Below, in pieces: positions 8,565 through 17,433 of a stretch of DNA of 64,000 nucleotides. Within the stretch, counting starts at the first letter, position 1, and each line of letters starts with the position of its first letter. The notes beneath the pieces were generated by a model that searched no databases, was not told the DNA's origin, and was given only the letters and a program-made list of their open reading frames with translations. The DNA is from Metapseudomonas resinovorans DSM 21078 (GTDB taxonomy: Bacteria; Pseudomonadota; Gammaproteobacteria; Pseudomonadales; Pseudomonadaceae), in NCBI RefSeq assembly GCF_000423545.1, contig NZ_AUIE01000023.1:1-64000 (forward strand), in the 5' to 3' direction. A program made the position numbers and the translations under genes.

Positions 8565-8570
8565 TCCCTT

Positions 8571-8595
8571 GGGAGGGCTTGTCCCTCCCTTTTTT
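8571..8595 (+). terminator. Intrinsic terminator between BCCT and RidA genes
   Basis: GGGAGGG (8571-8577) pairs with CCCTCCC (8583-8589) and is followed by six T (8590-8595). It lies six bases after the transporter stop and before RidA, so RidA probably receives less transcript or has a separate promoter. Confidence 0.8.
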
Positions 8596-8614
8596 CTTCC
8601 CCCTGGAGAGTTCA

Positions 8615-8986
8615 ATGAAACAGGCAGTCAGCACCCGTTTGTACCCGTCCAAGGCCCCGCTGGAGTGGGCCGTGATCGGTAACGGGACCTTGTACACGGC
8701 GCAGATCCCCATCGATGTCGAAGGGCGTGTGGTGGAAGGGGGCATCGAGGCGCAGGCGCGGCAGACCCTGGACAACCTCAAGCACACCCTGGATTGCGCC
8801 GGGCTGGGCCTGGACGCGGTGACCCAGGTGCTCATCTACGTCACTGACCGCAGCTACCTGGCCACGGTGAATGCGGTCTACGCCGAATACTTCGCCGCCC
8901 CCTACCCGAACCGCGCTGCCGTGGTCGTGGCGGGCCTTGCTCGCGAGGAGATGCTGGTGGAACTGGTGGTTTACGCGGCGGCCTGA
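8615..8986 (+). CDS. RidA family protein (enamine/imine deaminase or related)
   Basis: 123 residues, family length. Typical features are 'GNGTLYTAQIPID', 'QTLDNLKHTLDCAGLGLDAV', 'VLIYVTDRSYLATVNAVYAEYF', 'PNRAAVVVAGL' and a short C-terminal strand. RidA proteins are small trimeric cytosolic enzymes that hydrolyse reactive enamines and imines; many catabolic clusters carry a dedicated paralogue. The conserved Arg sits in the P-N-R-A loop. ATG at 8615 follows CTGGAGAG. It ends the aldehyde dehydrogenase/dipeptidase/BCCT run but lies beyond a strong terminator. Confidence 0.88.
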   Translation: MKQAVSTRLYPSKAPLEWAVIGNGTLYTAQIPIDVEGRVVEGGIEAQARQTLDNLKHTLDCAGLGLDAVTQVLIYVTDRSYLATVNAVYAEYFAAPYPNRAAVVVAGLAREEMLVELVVYAAA

Positions 8987-9287
8987 TCGGGCCCCGTCCT
9001 GGCCCTTGCCGGCGATCCCGGAAGGGCCGGTCTATCGCTCGCGGGCGCAAGGAAGACCCGGTGAAACTGCATGAACACCACCCGATAGGCGATTGATTGG
9101 GTAATGCCGTGCGGTTCAAGCTCGTCACGAAGCCAGCCATGGCGATGAGGCGAGGCCGATAGCCACTCGTTGCAACGGTGTGGCTGCTATTTTCACAAGC
9201 AGCGGAAATGGCTGGCACAGCTTCAATGGGCACCCGGCGAGGTTCGTTGCCAGCATCCCGACGGCTAGATAGCAGAGGAGACGCAGC
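8987..9287. other. Intergenic stretch with no gene recognised
   Basis: 301 bases between the RidA and GFA genes. No ORF with a convincing ribosome site, no clear hairpin and no repeat were seen. The last ~20 bases contain AGAGGAGACG, the ribosome site of the GFA gene. Confidence 0.5.
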
Positions 9288-9680
9288 ATGGACCGATTCA
9301 CAGGCGGTTGCCTTTGTGGCGCCGTCCGGATTGTGGCCTCGGGGCTCCCCTACCGGGTCGGCCTTTGTCACTGCCTCGACTGTCGCAAACATCATGGCGC
9401 CCTGTTTCACGCATCTGCCGTGTTCCCGCAGGACGCGGTGACGATCGATGGCGAAACACGCGACTACGCCGGGCGGTATTTCTGTCCTCGCTGCGGCTCG
9501 TCCGTTTTCGCCCGCACCGCAGACGAGATCGAAGTGAACCTGGGCACCCTGGATGCCCCCGACCAACTAAGGCCAACCTATGAAAGCTGGACCGTCCGTC
9601 GCGAGTCCTGGTTGCCGCCGTTCCCTCTCACGAGGCACTACGACCGCGATCGTGACCCCACGAGTCGCTTCGAGGAGTAG
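9288..9680 (+). CDS. GFA family (CENP-V/GFA fold) zinc protein
   Basis: 130 residues. The family's cysteine pattern is complete: 'GGCLCGAVR', 'GLCHCLDCRKHHGALFH' and 'YFCPRCGSSVFAR', giving two zinc-binding groups. GFA proteins were named for glutathione-dependent formaldehyde activation; most members have no proven reaction. The start has GAGGAGAC seven bases upstream. It stands alone between RidA and a GlxA-type regulator. A formaldehyde link would fit nearby N-demethylation genes, but that is speculative. Confidence 0.85.
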   Translation: MDRFTGGCLCGAVRIVASGLPYRVGLCHCLDCRKHHGALFHASAVFPQDAVTIDGETRDYAGRYFCPRCGSSVFARTADEIEVNLGTLDAPDQLRPTYESWTVRRESWLPPFPLTRHYDRDRDPTSRFEE

Positions 9681-9908
9681 GTGGCACGAACGCCGCAAAC
9701 GCCGTTGCAAGGTGACCGGGACGTATGCCCTGATCGAGCCATCGGAGCCGATGTTCGAGGACGCCGCCTTCGAGTAGGGGATGCGTCGCGAAGGGCAATT
9801 GCAGAGACGGTTGCGGCACTGCCTGACAGCCCGGACTGTGCGAAGCTGTTTGCGCTGCTGTTCGATGCAGCCTTGTCGGGTGGTGCCTGAGCGCCTGTGA
9901 GTCGAGAG

Positions 9909-10949
9909 ATGAGAACGTCATTCGAGAGCGTGTTGAAGAGCAAGAACCTGGCACATCTGGATAGGGCCAGCCGTGCCGGGTTGACGACGTCGGTCCGCCG
10001 CGTGTCCTTCGTCCTGCGCGAGCATTTTTCGATGATGGCGTTTACCGGCGCGGTAGACGCCCTGGTTACCGCCAACCTGATGAGTTCGACGCCCGTGTTC
10101 GAGGTGCAGGTGGTCGGGGGTGAGAGCAACCTGGTGTTGAGCGACCTCGGGATTGCCATTGCCGCCGATTGCCCCCTGTCGGAGCTGGACGAAAAACACC
10201 AGGACATCATCGTGGTGTGTGGCGGTTTCCGTGTCCGCCTCGAGAGCGACCCCCTGCTGCGGGCGAAACTGCGCCACGCTGACGCCGCGGGTTCAGTGCT
10301 TGGAGGGCTCTGGAATGGCTGTTACTTCCTTGCCGAGGCGGGGCTGCTGGATGGCCATGACTGCGCATTCCACCCTGACGGGCGGGCAATGATGGCCGAA
10401 CTCTTTCCCAAGGTGAGGGTGACCACCCATTCCCACGTACTCGACCGCAAGCGGATCAGTTGCGCCGGCGCGAACAGCTCGTTGGGCATGATGCTGGAGG
10501 TGGTCGGGCACAGCGCTGGTCAGGAGCTGCTGAATGCTGTGGAGGAGGTGCTGGGCTGCGACAAGATGCGGGAAGTCGTCGATGTGTCCGTGGTGTCGAT
10601 CGACTTCGACCCGACCCTGCCGCGAACCCTCAAGCTCGCGTTGGAGCTGATGCACAGCAATATCGAAGACCCCATAGAGATCGACGAAATCGCCCGGCAT
10701 GCGGGCATCTCCAGGCGACACCTGGAGCGCCTCTTCCGTCGCTACGTCAAGGCAACTCCGCCGCGGTACTACCTGGAGTTGCGCCTTACTCACGCACGCC
10801 AGTTGTTGCAGCACACCAACAAATCCCTCATTGAAATAGCGGTCGCCAGTGGATTCGCCACGCTCCCGCATTTTCATCGCTGCTTCCGCGAAAAATTCGA
10901 TATAGCCCCCGGGCAGTTTCGCAGCCGCACTCAGTTCAAAGTCGGATAA
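9909..10949 (+). CDS. GlxA family transcriptional regulator (DJ-1/PfpI domain plus AraC HTH)
   Basis: 346 residues. Residues ~30-200 form a DJ-1/PfpI-like sensor domain ('VSFVLREHFSMMAFTGAVDAL', 'GLWNGCYFLAEAGLLDG'). The C-terminal ~100 residues form the double AraC helix-turn-helix: 'IDEIARHAGISRRHLERLFRR' and 'SLIEIAVASGFATLPHFHRCF'. This is the architecture of Pseudomonas regulators of choline, carnitine and arginine use. An in-frame GTG at 9897 is an alternative start; neither has a strong ribosome site. Its targets are unknown; candidates are the nearby BCCT/Rieske clusters. It converges on the amidase gene. Confidence 0.88.
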   Translation: MRTSFESVLKSKNLAHLDRASRAGLTTSVRRVSFVLREHFSMMAFTGAVDALVTANLMSSTPVFEVQVVGGESNLVLSDLGIAIAADCPLSELDEKHQDIIVVCGGFRVRLESDPLLRAKLRHADAAGSVLGGLWNGCYFLAEAGLLDGHDCAFHPDGRAMMAELFPKVRVTTHSHVLDRKRISCAGANSSLGMMLEVVGHSAGQELLNAVEEVLGCDKMREVVDVSVVSIDFDPTLPRTLKLALELMHSNIEDPIEIDEIARHAGISRRHLERLFRRYVKATPPRYYLELRLTHARQLLQHTNKSLIEIAVASGFATLPHFHRCFREKFDIAPGQFRSRTQFKVG

Positions 10950-10972
10950 GCAAAACGCCGGTTGCTCGCTGA

Positions 10973-10999
10973 GGGATGGGCTTGTACCGCGCCCATCCC
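10973..10999. terminator. Hairpin between convergent regulator and amidase genes
   Basis: GGGATGGGC (10973-10981) pairs perfectly with GCCCATCCC (10991-10999). It lies 24 bases after the GlxA-type gene and 13 bases beyond the amidase stop. There is no T-run on either side, so it could be a weak bidirectional terminator or an mRNA 3' stabiliser. Confidence 0.45.
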
Positions 11000-11012
11000 G
11001 CCAGCTCCCTAT

Positions 11013-12722
11013 CTAGCCGCGTTGCAGCGGTGGGGTTCGCGGTGGAATCAATCGCCTGGTCCCCGTCGACTCGAACGCCGAAGCGAAACCAAGCAGCGCC
11101 GAGTCATCGTACGCACGACCGGCGAACGTCAGCCCAACGGGCATGCCGATGTCCGGCATCACGCCCATCGGCACGGTTACCGTGGGGACGCCCAGGTGCC
11201 GGATGGCCAGATTGCCATTGGCGACCCAGACACCGTTACTCCAGGCGATATCCGCAGACTCGGGATTCACATCGGCATCCGCCGGGCCCACGTCGGCCAC
11301 CGTCGGGAACAGCACAGCGTCGAGCCCCAGGCGATCCATCCAGTCTTCGAGGTCGATGCGGCGGGTCTGCTCCAGTCCGCGCAGGCCATCGGGCAACGTG
11401 GGAATCTGGTCCCACTGCTTGATGCCGCGCTGGGCCATTCGCACGTATTCGTCCATGCCTGCGGCCAGGTCGCCTTCGCGGTTTGGCAGCGTGCCCGGAT
11501 CGTGCGGGAAGATCTTCGGACCGTCGACGTCGGCAAGACGGTTCAGCTTGGGATCGCCGTTGGCCCTCAGGAAATCATCGAAGCCCCAGGCCGACAGGTC
11601 CCACAGTTCGTCATGGAGGAATTCCTTGGATACCAGGCCGCGGTTGAACACGGTCGGTGCGCCCGGCCGGTCGCCCTCGCAGTTGGACACCAGCGGGAAG
11701 TCGACCTCGACCACTTCGGCGCCGGCGGCTTCCAGGGCCTTGCGCGCCTCTTCCCAGAGCGCGATCACCGACGGGCGAGTGTTGATGCGTTGCCCGGTCG
11801 GGCCACCAATGCCCGGCGCTTCGCTGGTGCCGGCATCCGGGTCCTTGTTGATGAACATGCGCGGCACGCCGAAACGCTTGCCCGCCAGGGCTTCGGCCTG
11901 CTTGGCCAGCTCCAGGTAGGACGCGGGGCGTACCGAATCAACGCTTGGGATCGGCACCCAGGGCTGCAGGCGCCACAGGTCGCCACGCGTGTCCGGGTCC
12001 TCCGCCACTACGACGTCCAGTACCTCGAGCAGGTCGGCCATGGTTCTGGCGTAGGGCACGACGACATCCATCGTCGGCGTCAGCGGCCAGTTGCCGCGCA
12101 CCGAGATCACCCCGCGCGAAGGCGTATAGGCGCACAGGCCATTGTTCGATGCAGGCCCGCGTCCGCTCGACCAGGTTTCTTCAGCAACGCCGAATGCCGC
12201 AAAACTGGCCGCGGTTGCGGTGCCCGCACCATTGGACGAACCCGACGCGAAGGGCGCGGTGAGGTAGTTCGCGTTGTAAGGGCTTTCCGCGCGGCCATAG
12301 ACCCCGCGCTGCATGCCGCCGTTCGCCATGGGCGGCATATTGGTCTTGCCCAGGCAGATCGCTCCCGCAGCGCGAAGTCGTTCGATGGTGAACGCATCGC
12401 GATAGGCGATCAGGTCCTTGAATGCCGGACTGCCGGAGGCCGCAGTCAGTCCCTTCACCAGGTAGCTGTCTTTGGCGGTGTAGGGGATGCCATCAAGCGG
12501 CCCCAGCGTTTCGCCCCGGGCCCGGCGGGCGTCGGACGCCTCGGCTTCCTTCAGCGCATCGGGGTTGCGAACCACCACCGCGTTGAGGGCCGTGGGTGTG
12601 TCGGGGCCATCATAGGCATCGATCCTGGCGAGATAGGCCTGGACCAGCTCAACCGCAGTCGTCCGACCGGATTCGAGCGCGGCACGCAGTTCGGCAATTG
12701 AAACCTCGGTTACCTCGATCAT
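11013..12722 (-). CDS. Amidase signature family hydrolase
   Basis: 569 residues. Amidase-signature enzymes hydrolyse C-N bonds using a Lys-cisSer-Ser triad. The Lys is in 'GIPYTAKDSYLV', the cis-Ser in 'FASGSSNGAGTA', and the nucleophile region reads 'SSGRGPASNNG' in place of the usual G-S-I-R-x-P-A, keeping Ser, Arg and Pro in register. 'GKTNMPPMANG' is also typical. No signal peptide is seen. The start overlaps the stop of a 32-codon upstream ORF (ATGA), suggesting coupled translation. The substrate is unknown. Confidence 0.87.
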   Translation of the reverse strand: MIEVTEVSIAELRAALESGRTTAVELVQAYLARIDAYDGPDTPTALNAVVVRNPDALKEAEASDARRARGETLGPLDGIPYTAKDSYLVKGLTAASGSPAFKDLIAYRDAFTIERLRAAGAICLGKTNMPPMANGGMQRGVYGRAESPYNANYLTAPFASGSSNGAGTATAASFAAFGVAEETWSSGRGPASNNGLCAYTPSRGVISVRGNWPLTPTMDVVVPYARTMADLLEVLDVVVAEDPDTRGDLWRLQPWVPIPSVDSVRPASYLELAKQAEALAGKRFGVPRMFINKDPDAGTSEAPGIGGPTGQRINTRPSVIALWEEARKALEAAGAEVVEVDFPLVSNCEGDRPGAPTVFNRGLVSKEFLHDELWDLSAWGFDDFLRANGDPKLNRLADVDGPKIFPHDPGTLPNREGDLAAGMDEYVRMAQRGIKQWDQIPTLPDGLRGLEQTRRIDLEDWMDRLGLDAVLFPTVADVGPADADVNPESADIAWSNGVWVANGNLAIRHLGVPTVTVPMGVMPDIGMPVGLTFAGRAYDDSALLGFASAFESTGTRRLIPPRTPPLQRG

Positions 12723-12817
12723 GCTGTCACCACCGACGGCTGGTGGGACCTGTGGTGACTTCCATCACGCGGCATCTCGGGTTCAGGGGCATCAATCCGC
12801 TCAAAATCGGCTTTCAT
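12719..12817 (-). CDS. Possible 32-aa upstream ORF coupled to the amidase
   Basis: On the minus strand ATG at 12817 follows GAGG by six bases and the ORF ends at TGA 12721-12719, whose first bases overlap the amidase ATG (12722-12720). The product is hydrophilic, rich in Glu, Pro and His, with no known domain. The ribosome site and the ATGA overlap support translation; it may only help load ribosomes onto the amidase message. Confidence 0.4.
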   Translation of the reverse strand: MKADFERIDAPEPEMPRDGSHHRSHQPSVVTA

Positions 12818-13136
12818 ATCGGTCCTCGTTTCGCTGCATTACGCGACAGGGGCTGGACTCACAATCCAGGCTAGCAAAGTTCTAGTGGGCACTATTTTGC
12901 ACCAACAGGGGGCGGAGTACTCGGTGTAGAGGTTTACCCACTGTGTCGCTTCCGGCCGAAGACGCAAGTCAATTCCACCTCGCGGGTACGTTCTCAACAC
13001 AACAGCAGAGGTGCGAACGTGCGGGCAACCACAATCCGCATGCGAGGCAAAATACTCAGTTCATTTTGTTCCGCTGGCGCACCTAAACCCAAGGCGGCCC
13101 GTTAAAATGACGAACTTATAAAAAAGGAATGGATGG
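12818..13136. other. Divergent promoter region, amidase operon and LysR gene
   Basis: 319 bases between divergent transcription units. No additional gene is visible. The sequence becomes AT-rich in the last 60 bases (13070-13130), including TTAAAATGACGAACTTATAAAAAAGG, which probably holds the LysR promoter and ribosome site. Confidence 0.4.
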
Positions 13137-14060
13137 GTGCGTCAAACCGTGAAAATCCAACCGCTTCCGCCGCTTAACAGCCTGCTTGCCTTTGAATCCG
13201 CTGCGCGTCACCTGAGCTTTACGATCGCAGCCAAAGAGCTGAACGTCACACAGGGCGCGATCAGCCGTCAGGTTCGTCTGCTCGAAGAGTATCTTGGCAA
13301 GGCGTTGTTCACCCGAACGACGCGCAGCATGAGCCTGACTCCAACCGGGAGTCAGTACTACGAAACGGTGCGTGAATGCATGCTGCACCTGGCCCGTTCG
13401 ACCGGCGAGATTCGTCAATGGCGAGGCGATCAGCAGGTAACCGTTGCTACCAGTACGGCTATGGCATCGCTCTGGCTACTGCCCAAGGTCGCGGAATTCC
13501 AGAGCCAGCACGAAGACATCGACCTGCGCATCATTGCTCATGACCATGTGAAGGACTATTCCAGGCTCGATAGCGACCTGGCGCTCTACTACTGCGGTAC
13601 GCCTCCCAAAGGAATGGAGGTCACTCCGCTGTTTTCGGAAGAGATTTTCCTCGTATGCAGCCCGGGTTATCTGGAGAAGCACCCGCAACTGCGATCCGTT
13701 GATGGGCTCTCGTCCTGTACCTGGCTATGGCTCGAAGATTCGCAGCGGGACTGGATTGGGTGGCCGGAATGGTTCAAGCGTCTGGGGTATGAGCTTCTGA
13801 CCCCGAAACACCGGGTCAATATCAACAGCTACAGCATGCTTATCCAGTCGGCGATCAGTGGACAAGGTGTCGCTCTGGCGTGGGGCAACCTGGTGGATGA
13901 ACCGCTAAGCACGGGCGCTTTGGTCAGGCCGAATGACGTCATCCTTCAGACAGATGCTAAGTTCTGCTTGCTTGAATCTCCGAGCGAACGCGGCCCACGT
14001 CAAAGTGTGCGGTTATTTCGGGATTGGCTGATGGCTTTGCCATCAGTGCGGGGTGAGTGA
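13137..14060 (+). CDS. LysR family regulator, GcvA-like
   Basis: 307 residues, GTG start with AAAAGGAA about eight bases upstream; another in-frame GTG lies at 13149. The N-terminus 'LPPLNSLLAFESAARHLSFT' plus 'ELNVTQGAISRQVRLLEEYLG' is the GcvA/AmpR branch of LysR. The effector domain follows ('TVATSTAMASLWLLPKVAEF'). It converges on the BCCT gene and lies next to the Rieske cluster, making it the likely cluster regulator. A shared terminator separates it from the transporter gene. Confidence 0.88.
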   Translation: MRQTVKIQPLPPLNSLLAFESAARHLSFTIAAKELNVTQGAISRQVRLLEEYLGKALFTRTTRSMSLTPTGSQYYETVRECMLHLARSTGEIRQWRGDQQVTVATSTAMASLWLLPKVAEFQSQHEDIDLRIIAHDHVKDYSRLDSDLALYYCGTPPKGMEVTPLFSEEIFLVCSPGYLEKHPQLRSVDGLSSCTWLWLEDSQRDWIGWPEWFKRLGYELLTPKHRVNINSYSMLIQSAISGQGVALAWGNLVDEPLSTGALVRPNDVILQTDAKFCLLESPSERGPRQSVRLFRDWLMALPSVRGE

Positions 14061-14074
14061 AGCCCAGAACGACC

Positions 14075-14103
14075 GAAGCCGGCAGCTTGTGGCTGTCGGC
14101 TTC
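14075..14103. terminator. Bidirectional hairpin between convergent LysR and BCCT genes
   Basis: GAAGCCGGCAGC (14075-14086) pairs with GCTGTCGGCTTC (14092-14103), 12 bp with one G-T pair and a 5-base loop. It lies 14 bases after the LysR stop and 32 beyond the transporter stop. T-runs are weak, so it may work with Rho. Confidence 0.55.
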
Positions 14104-14134
14104 GATGCTTTCAGGTGGCTCTATCCAGCCAGTG

Positions 14135-15838
14135 TCAGCCGGCCTTTTGCGCAGTCAAACCGAGATCAAGGGCCCCGCCCGGCACTGGTCCGCCAATATG
14201 CGAGACACCCTCCCGGGAAAACTCCTGCGTGGGATTGCGGCTGCCAGGGGGTAACTCAGGCAGCACGCCAGCCATCTCCTGACGCAGGCTGCGTAGCAGG
14301 GTGTAGCTGAGTAGCAGGATGAATGCAGCAATTGGCAGGCCCGCGGCGATGCTGGCCATCTGAATGGCCTTGAGCCCACCGGCCAGTAGCAAGCCGGTAG
14401 CGATGGCGCCTTCCATGACGCACCAAAGCAGTCGGATGCTTTGAGGTGGATTGGCGCTGCCCAGCGAATTCAGTGTGCATAGCACCTGGGTGCCGGAGTC
14501 GGCAGAGGTGATGAAGTAGGTTGCCAGCAGGATGCACACCAGAATGCTGAGGGACTTGCCAATCATGCCGCCGTCGATTTTCTCCAGCAGGGTGAACATG
14601 GCCGCTGTGGTTTCTTCCTTGGTGGCCAGGAGTACCGTTCCGCCCTCGAACTTTGCTTGCTCGCCTTGAAGCTCACCGCTCGCCACGCGTTGTTCATGAA
14701 GTTGGCGATCGGCCTGCTCGCTCTTCAAGGCAGCGCCGCCGAAGACCGACATCCAGACGATGGTGACCAGGGTGGGAACCACCAAGGCGCCAGCGATCAG
14801 CTCGCGAATGGTGCGACCCTTGGAGATTCGAGCGATGAAAAGACCCACGAATGGACCCCAGGTCATCCACCACGGCCAGTAGAAGGCGGTCCACCAGTTC
14901 TGCCAGCCGCTATCTTTCTGGGCATCGCTCCAGAAGCTCAGGCCCACGATGTTCTGGGCATAGTCACCGGTGCTCTCGAGCATCAGGTTGAGGATGTAGC
15001 GGGTGGGACCCAGCAAAAGGACCAGCGCGACAAGAACGACGGAAAGCAGCATGTTCCATTCAGACAGGCGCTTCATCCCCCGGGAGACACCGGCCATGAC
15101 CGACAGGGTGGTCACCATGCTGATCAGCACGATCAGGGTTATCTGCACACCCAGGCTGATAGGCAGGTCGAACACCTGGCTGAGCCCTGTGTTCATTTGC
15201 ACCACACCCAGGCCGAGGGACTGCGAAACGCCGAACGCGGTGATGACCACGGCGAGTATGTCCACCACATGGCCGATTGGCCCGTAGATGCGGTCACCGA
15301 TCAGCGGGTAGAGGATGGACCGCATGGTCAGCGGCAGCCCCTTTCGATAGGCGAAGTAGGCGAGCCCAAGGCCGACAACCGTGAATATTGCCCACGGGTG
15401 CAGGCCCCAATGGAAGAGGGTGATACGCATCGACGTGGTGGCGGCTTCATCGGTCAATCCCGTCGCGAACGGATTGCCGGCGTAATGCCACATGGGTTCG
15501 GCGACAGACCAGAAGATCAGGCCGATTCCCATCCCGCCACTGAACAGCATGGCAATCCAGGACCCGAAGCTGAATTCGGGCGCGTCTTCATCGCGTCCCA
15601 GCTTGATCTGGCCGTAGCGGCTGAACATCAGGTAGATCAGCAGCCCAAGCACGCCACTGACCAACGCCAGGTAGAACCATTTGAAGTTCTGCAGGATGAA
15701 GTCGGAAGTGGACTGGAAGACAGCGCTCGCACTCTCGGCAAAGAGGGCGCAAAAAAGCACGAAGGTAATGACGGCGACCAATGAAGTGACCGTCACGGTG
15801 GGATTGAGGCCCTTTAACAGGCCTGATTCTGCACGCAT
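14135..15838 (-). CDS. BCCT family transporter, choline/betaine type
   Basis: 567 residues with the full BCCT signature: 'LFSGGMGIGLIFWSVAEPMWHY', 'HWGLHPWAIF' and 'FYWPWWMTWGPFVGLFIARISKG'. Both the glycine stretch and all Trp of the aromatic box are intact, so a quaternary ammonium compound is the likely substrate. About 12 helices; the C-terminal ~45 residues are cytosolic and acidic to polar. It is divergent from the Rieske oxygenase gene with 403 bases between, and probably imports that enzyme's substrate. Confidence 0.92.
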   Translation of the reverse strand: MRAESGLLKGLNPTVTVTSLVAVITFVLFCALFAESASAVFQSTSDFILQNFKWFYLALVSGVLGLLIYLMFSRYGQIKLGRDEDAPEFSFGSWIAMLFSGGMGIGLIFWSVAEPMWHYAGNPFATGLTDEAATTSMRITLFHWGLHPWAIFTVVGLGLAYFAYRKGLPLTMRSILYPLIGDRIYGPIGHVVDILAVVITAFGVSQSLGLGVVQMNTGLSQVFDLPISLGVQITLIVLISMVTTLSVMAGVSRGMKRLSEWNMLLSVVLVALVLLLGPTRYILNLMLESTGDYAQNIVGLSFWSDAQKDSGWQNWWTAFYWPWWMTWGPFVGLFIARISKGRTIRELIAGALVVPTLVTIVWMSVFGGAALKSEQADRQLHEQRVASGELQGEQAKFEGGTVLLATKEETTAAMFTLLEKIDGGMIGKSLSILVCILLATYFITSADSGTQVLCTLNSLGSANPPQSIRLLWCVMEGAIATGLLLAGGLKAIQMASIAAGLPIAAFILLLSYTLLRSLRQEMAGVLPELPPGSRNPTQEFSREGVSHIGGPVPGGALDLGLTAQKAG

Positions 15839-16241
15839 TGTTATCCCCTCTTGTTCTTGTTCAAGGGTTTGAGGATTTGACTGAGTTGGGCTGGCGAATC
15901 CATCGCCAATGGGTCAGGCGTACCCATCGATCACCATGGGCTTTTGGGCCACGGGCGTGCCGACAAAATGGGTCAACGTAGAACTTGCGACAACTCATTT
16001 CTCATCATCAATTCATTACCAAAGCGCATTAATTCGTTGGCGCTAAAGCTCAATGAGAGTGGATTTCGAACAGCGATCTGGTTCGCAGTAAACAGAAAAT
16101 AATTAATGATTAAAACTAATAAATAACGCTGAATAAAATCGTTTGTCGGCGTTTCTCTCTCTGTCGAAACTCGGCGCCAAGCACCAGGCCGAGCTAGCCG
16201 TGCAAACCGTCCTTGCGAACAGAACAAGAGAGAGAAAAACA
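15839..16241. promoter_or_regulatory. AT-rich divergent promoter region, BCCT and Rieske genes
   Basis: 403 bases without a gene. Positions 16080-16141 are strikingly AT-rich for this genome (runs such as AAAATAATTAATGATTAAAA), flanked by normal GC. Such islands often hold promoters with regulator- and IHF-type bending sites. AGAGAGAAAAAC precedes the Rieske ATG at 16242. The GcvA-type regulator is the natural candidate to bind here. Confidence 0.5.
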
Positions 16242-17423
16242 ATGACTGCATCCCAGATCATCCCTACCCATGCCCTGGAAACCGTCCTGGCTCCCATCCA
16301 TGAAGCTCATGGACTGACGAACGAATTTTATACCGACCACCGTTATTTCGAGCTGGAGCGCGACCAGGTGCTCGGCCGCAACTGGGCCTGCATTGGCTTC
16401 GCGAGCGATCTGCCGAAGAACAGCTATGTCAAACCAGTGGACTTCATGGGCCTGCCGCTGCTGCTGATGCGCAACCGCGAAGGCCTGGTTCAGGTATTTC
16501 ACAACGTCTGCAGCCATCGCGGCGTGAAGTTGGTACAGGAGGCCGGCGAGGTTCAGGGCGTGATTCGTTGCCCCTATCACTCCTGGACATACGACCTGAA
16601 CGGTGGCTTGAAGGGAACGCCGCATGTGGGCGGCATCAATCAGCACAAGGACGACCGTTTCGCCTGCGAGAAACATGGTTTGAAGGCTCTGCGCAGTACG
16701 ATCTGGATGGATATGGTCTTCATCAATCTGTCTGGCGATGCTCCCGTCCTGGAAGAGCAACTCGCGCCGCTGACCGAGCGCTGGACGCAGTTCCTCGGTG
16801 CTGATGGCATGGGGCTGATGCGACGCGAAGCCAACAGCGGCGCCATGAGCATCGAGGTCAACTGCAACTGGAAGCTGGCGGTAGAGAACTACTGCGAGGC
16901 CTATCACCTGCCGTGGGTACACCCGAGCCTGAACAGCTATTCCCGTCTCGAAGATCACTACAACATCATGTTCGATCAGTTCGCCGGCCAGGGTAGCCAC
17001 GCCTACAACCTCTCCGATGTTGCTGGCACGCACCTGCCGATCTTCCCGTCCTGGCCCAAGGATCGCCTGCGCACCGCCGAGTACGTGGCCTTCTTCCCCA
17101 ACGTCCTGCTGGGCATCCAGGCCGACCATGCCTTCGCGATGATGCTGGAGCCGATTGCACCGGGTAAGACCGTCGAGCACCTGCGTCTCTTCTATGTAGG
17201 CGACGAGGCACTGGATGGCCATTTCGAAGCGGCGCGCAATGCCGTCATGCAGTCCTGGCGTGTGGTGTTCGCCGAAGACATCGCATCGGTAGAGGGCATG
17301 CAGAAAGGTCGAAACTCCCCCGGCTACAACGGTGGCGCGTTCTCGCCGGAGATGGACCTGCCGACCCACTACTTCCACAAGTGGGCTGCGCGCCAGCTGC
17401 TTGATTGCGCACAGAACGCCTGA
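16242..17423 (+). CDS. Rieske non-heme iron oxygenase, probable quaternary-amine N-dealkylase
   Basis: 393 residues; ATG at 16242. The N-terminal Rieske centre is intact: 'VCSHRGVKL' and, 18 residues later, 'RCPYHSWTYD'. The catalytic iron site is 'NWKLAVENYCEAYHLPWVHP' with the Asp in 'AEDIASVEGMQKG'. Three residues before the first iron His stands Glu ('EAYH'), as in carnitine-type CntA oxygenases, where most aromatic dioxygenases have Asp. Together with the adjacent BCCT carrier, aldehyde dehydrogenase and amine oxidase this points to C-N bond cleavage in a quaternary amine. No beta-subunit or ferredoxin-type reductase gene is nearby. Confidence 0.88.
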   Translation: MTASQIIPTHALETVLAPIHEAHGLTNEFYTDHRYFELERDQVLGRNWACIGFASDLPKNSYVKPVDFMGLPLLLMRNREGLVQVFHNVCSHRGVKLVQEAGEVQGVIRCPYHSWTYDLNGGLKGTPHVGGINQHKDDRFACEKHGLKALRSTIWMDMVFINLSGDAPVLEEQLAPLTERWTQFLGADGMGLMRREANSGAMSIEVNCNWKLAVENYCEAYHLPWVHPSLNSYSRLEDHYNIMFDQFAGQGSHAYNLSDVAGTHLPIFPSWPKDRLRTAEYVAFFPNVLLGIQADHAFAMMLEPIAPGKTVEHLRLFYVGDEALDGHFEAARNAVMQSWRVVFAEDIASVEGMQKGRNSPGYNGGAFSPEMDLPTHYFHKWAARQLLDCAQNA

Positions 17424-17433
17424 GGTGGCCGCC

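Noticed and set aside
9681-9890. 69-codon ORF after the GFA gene, and fragments in other frames
   Set aside because: GTG start without ribosome site and no domain; possibly a decayed gene but not supportable.
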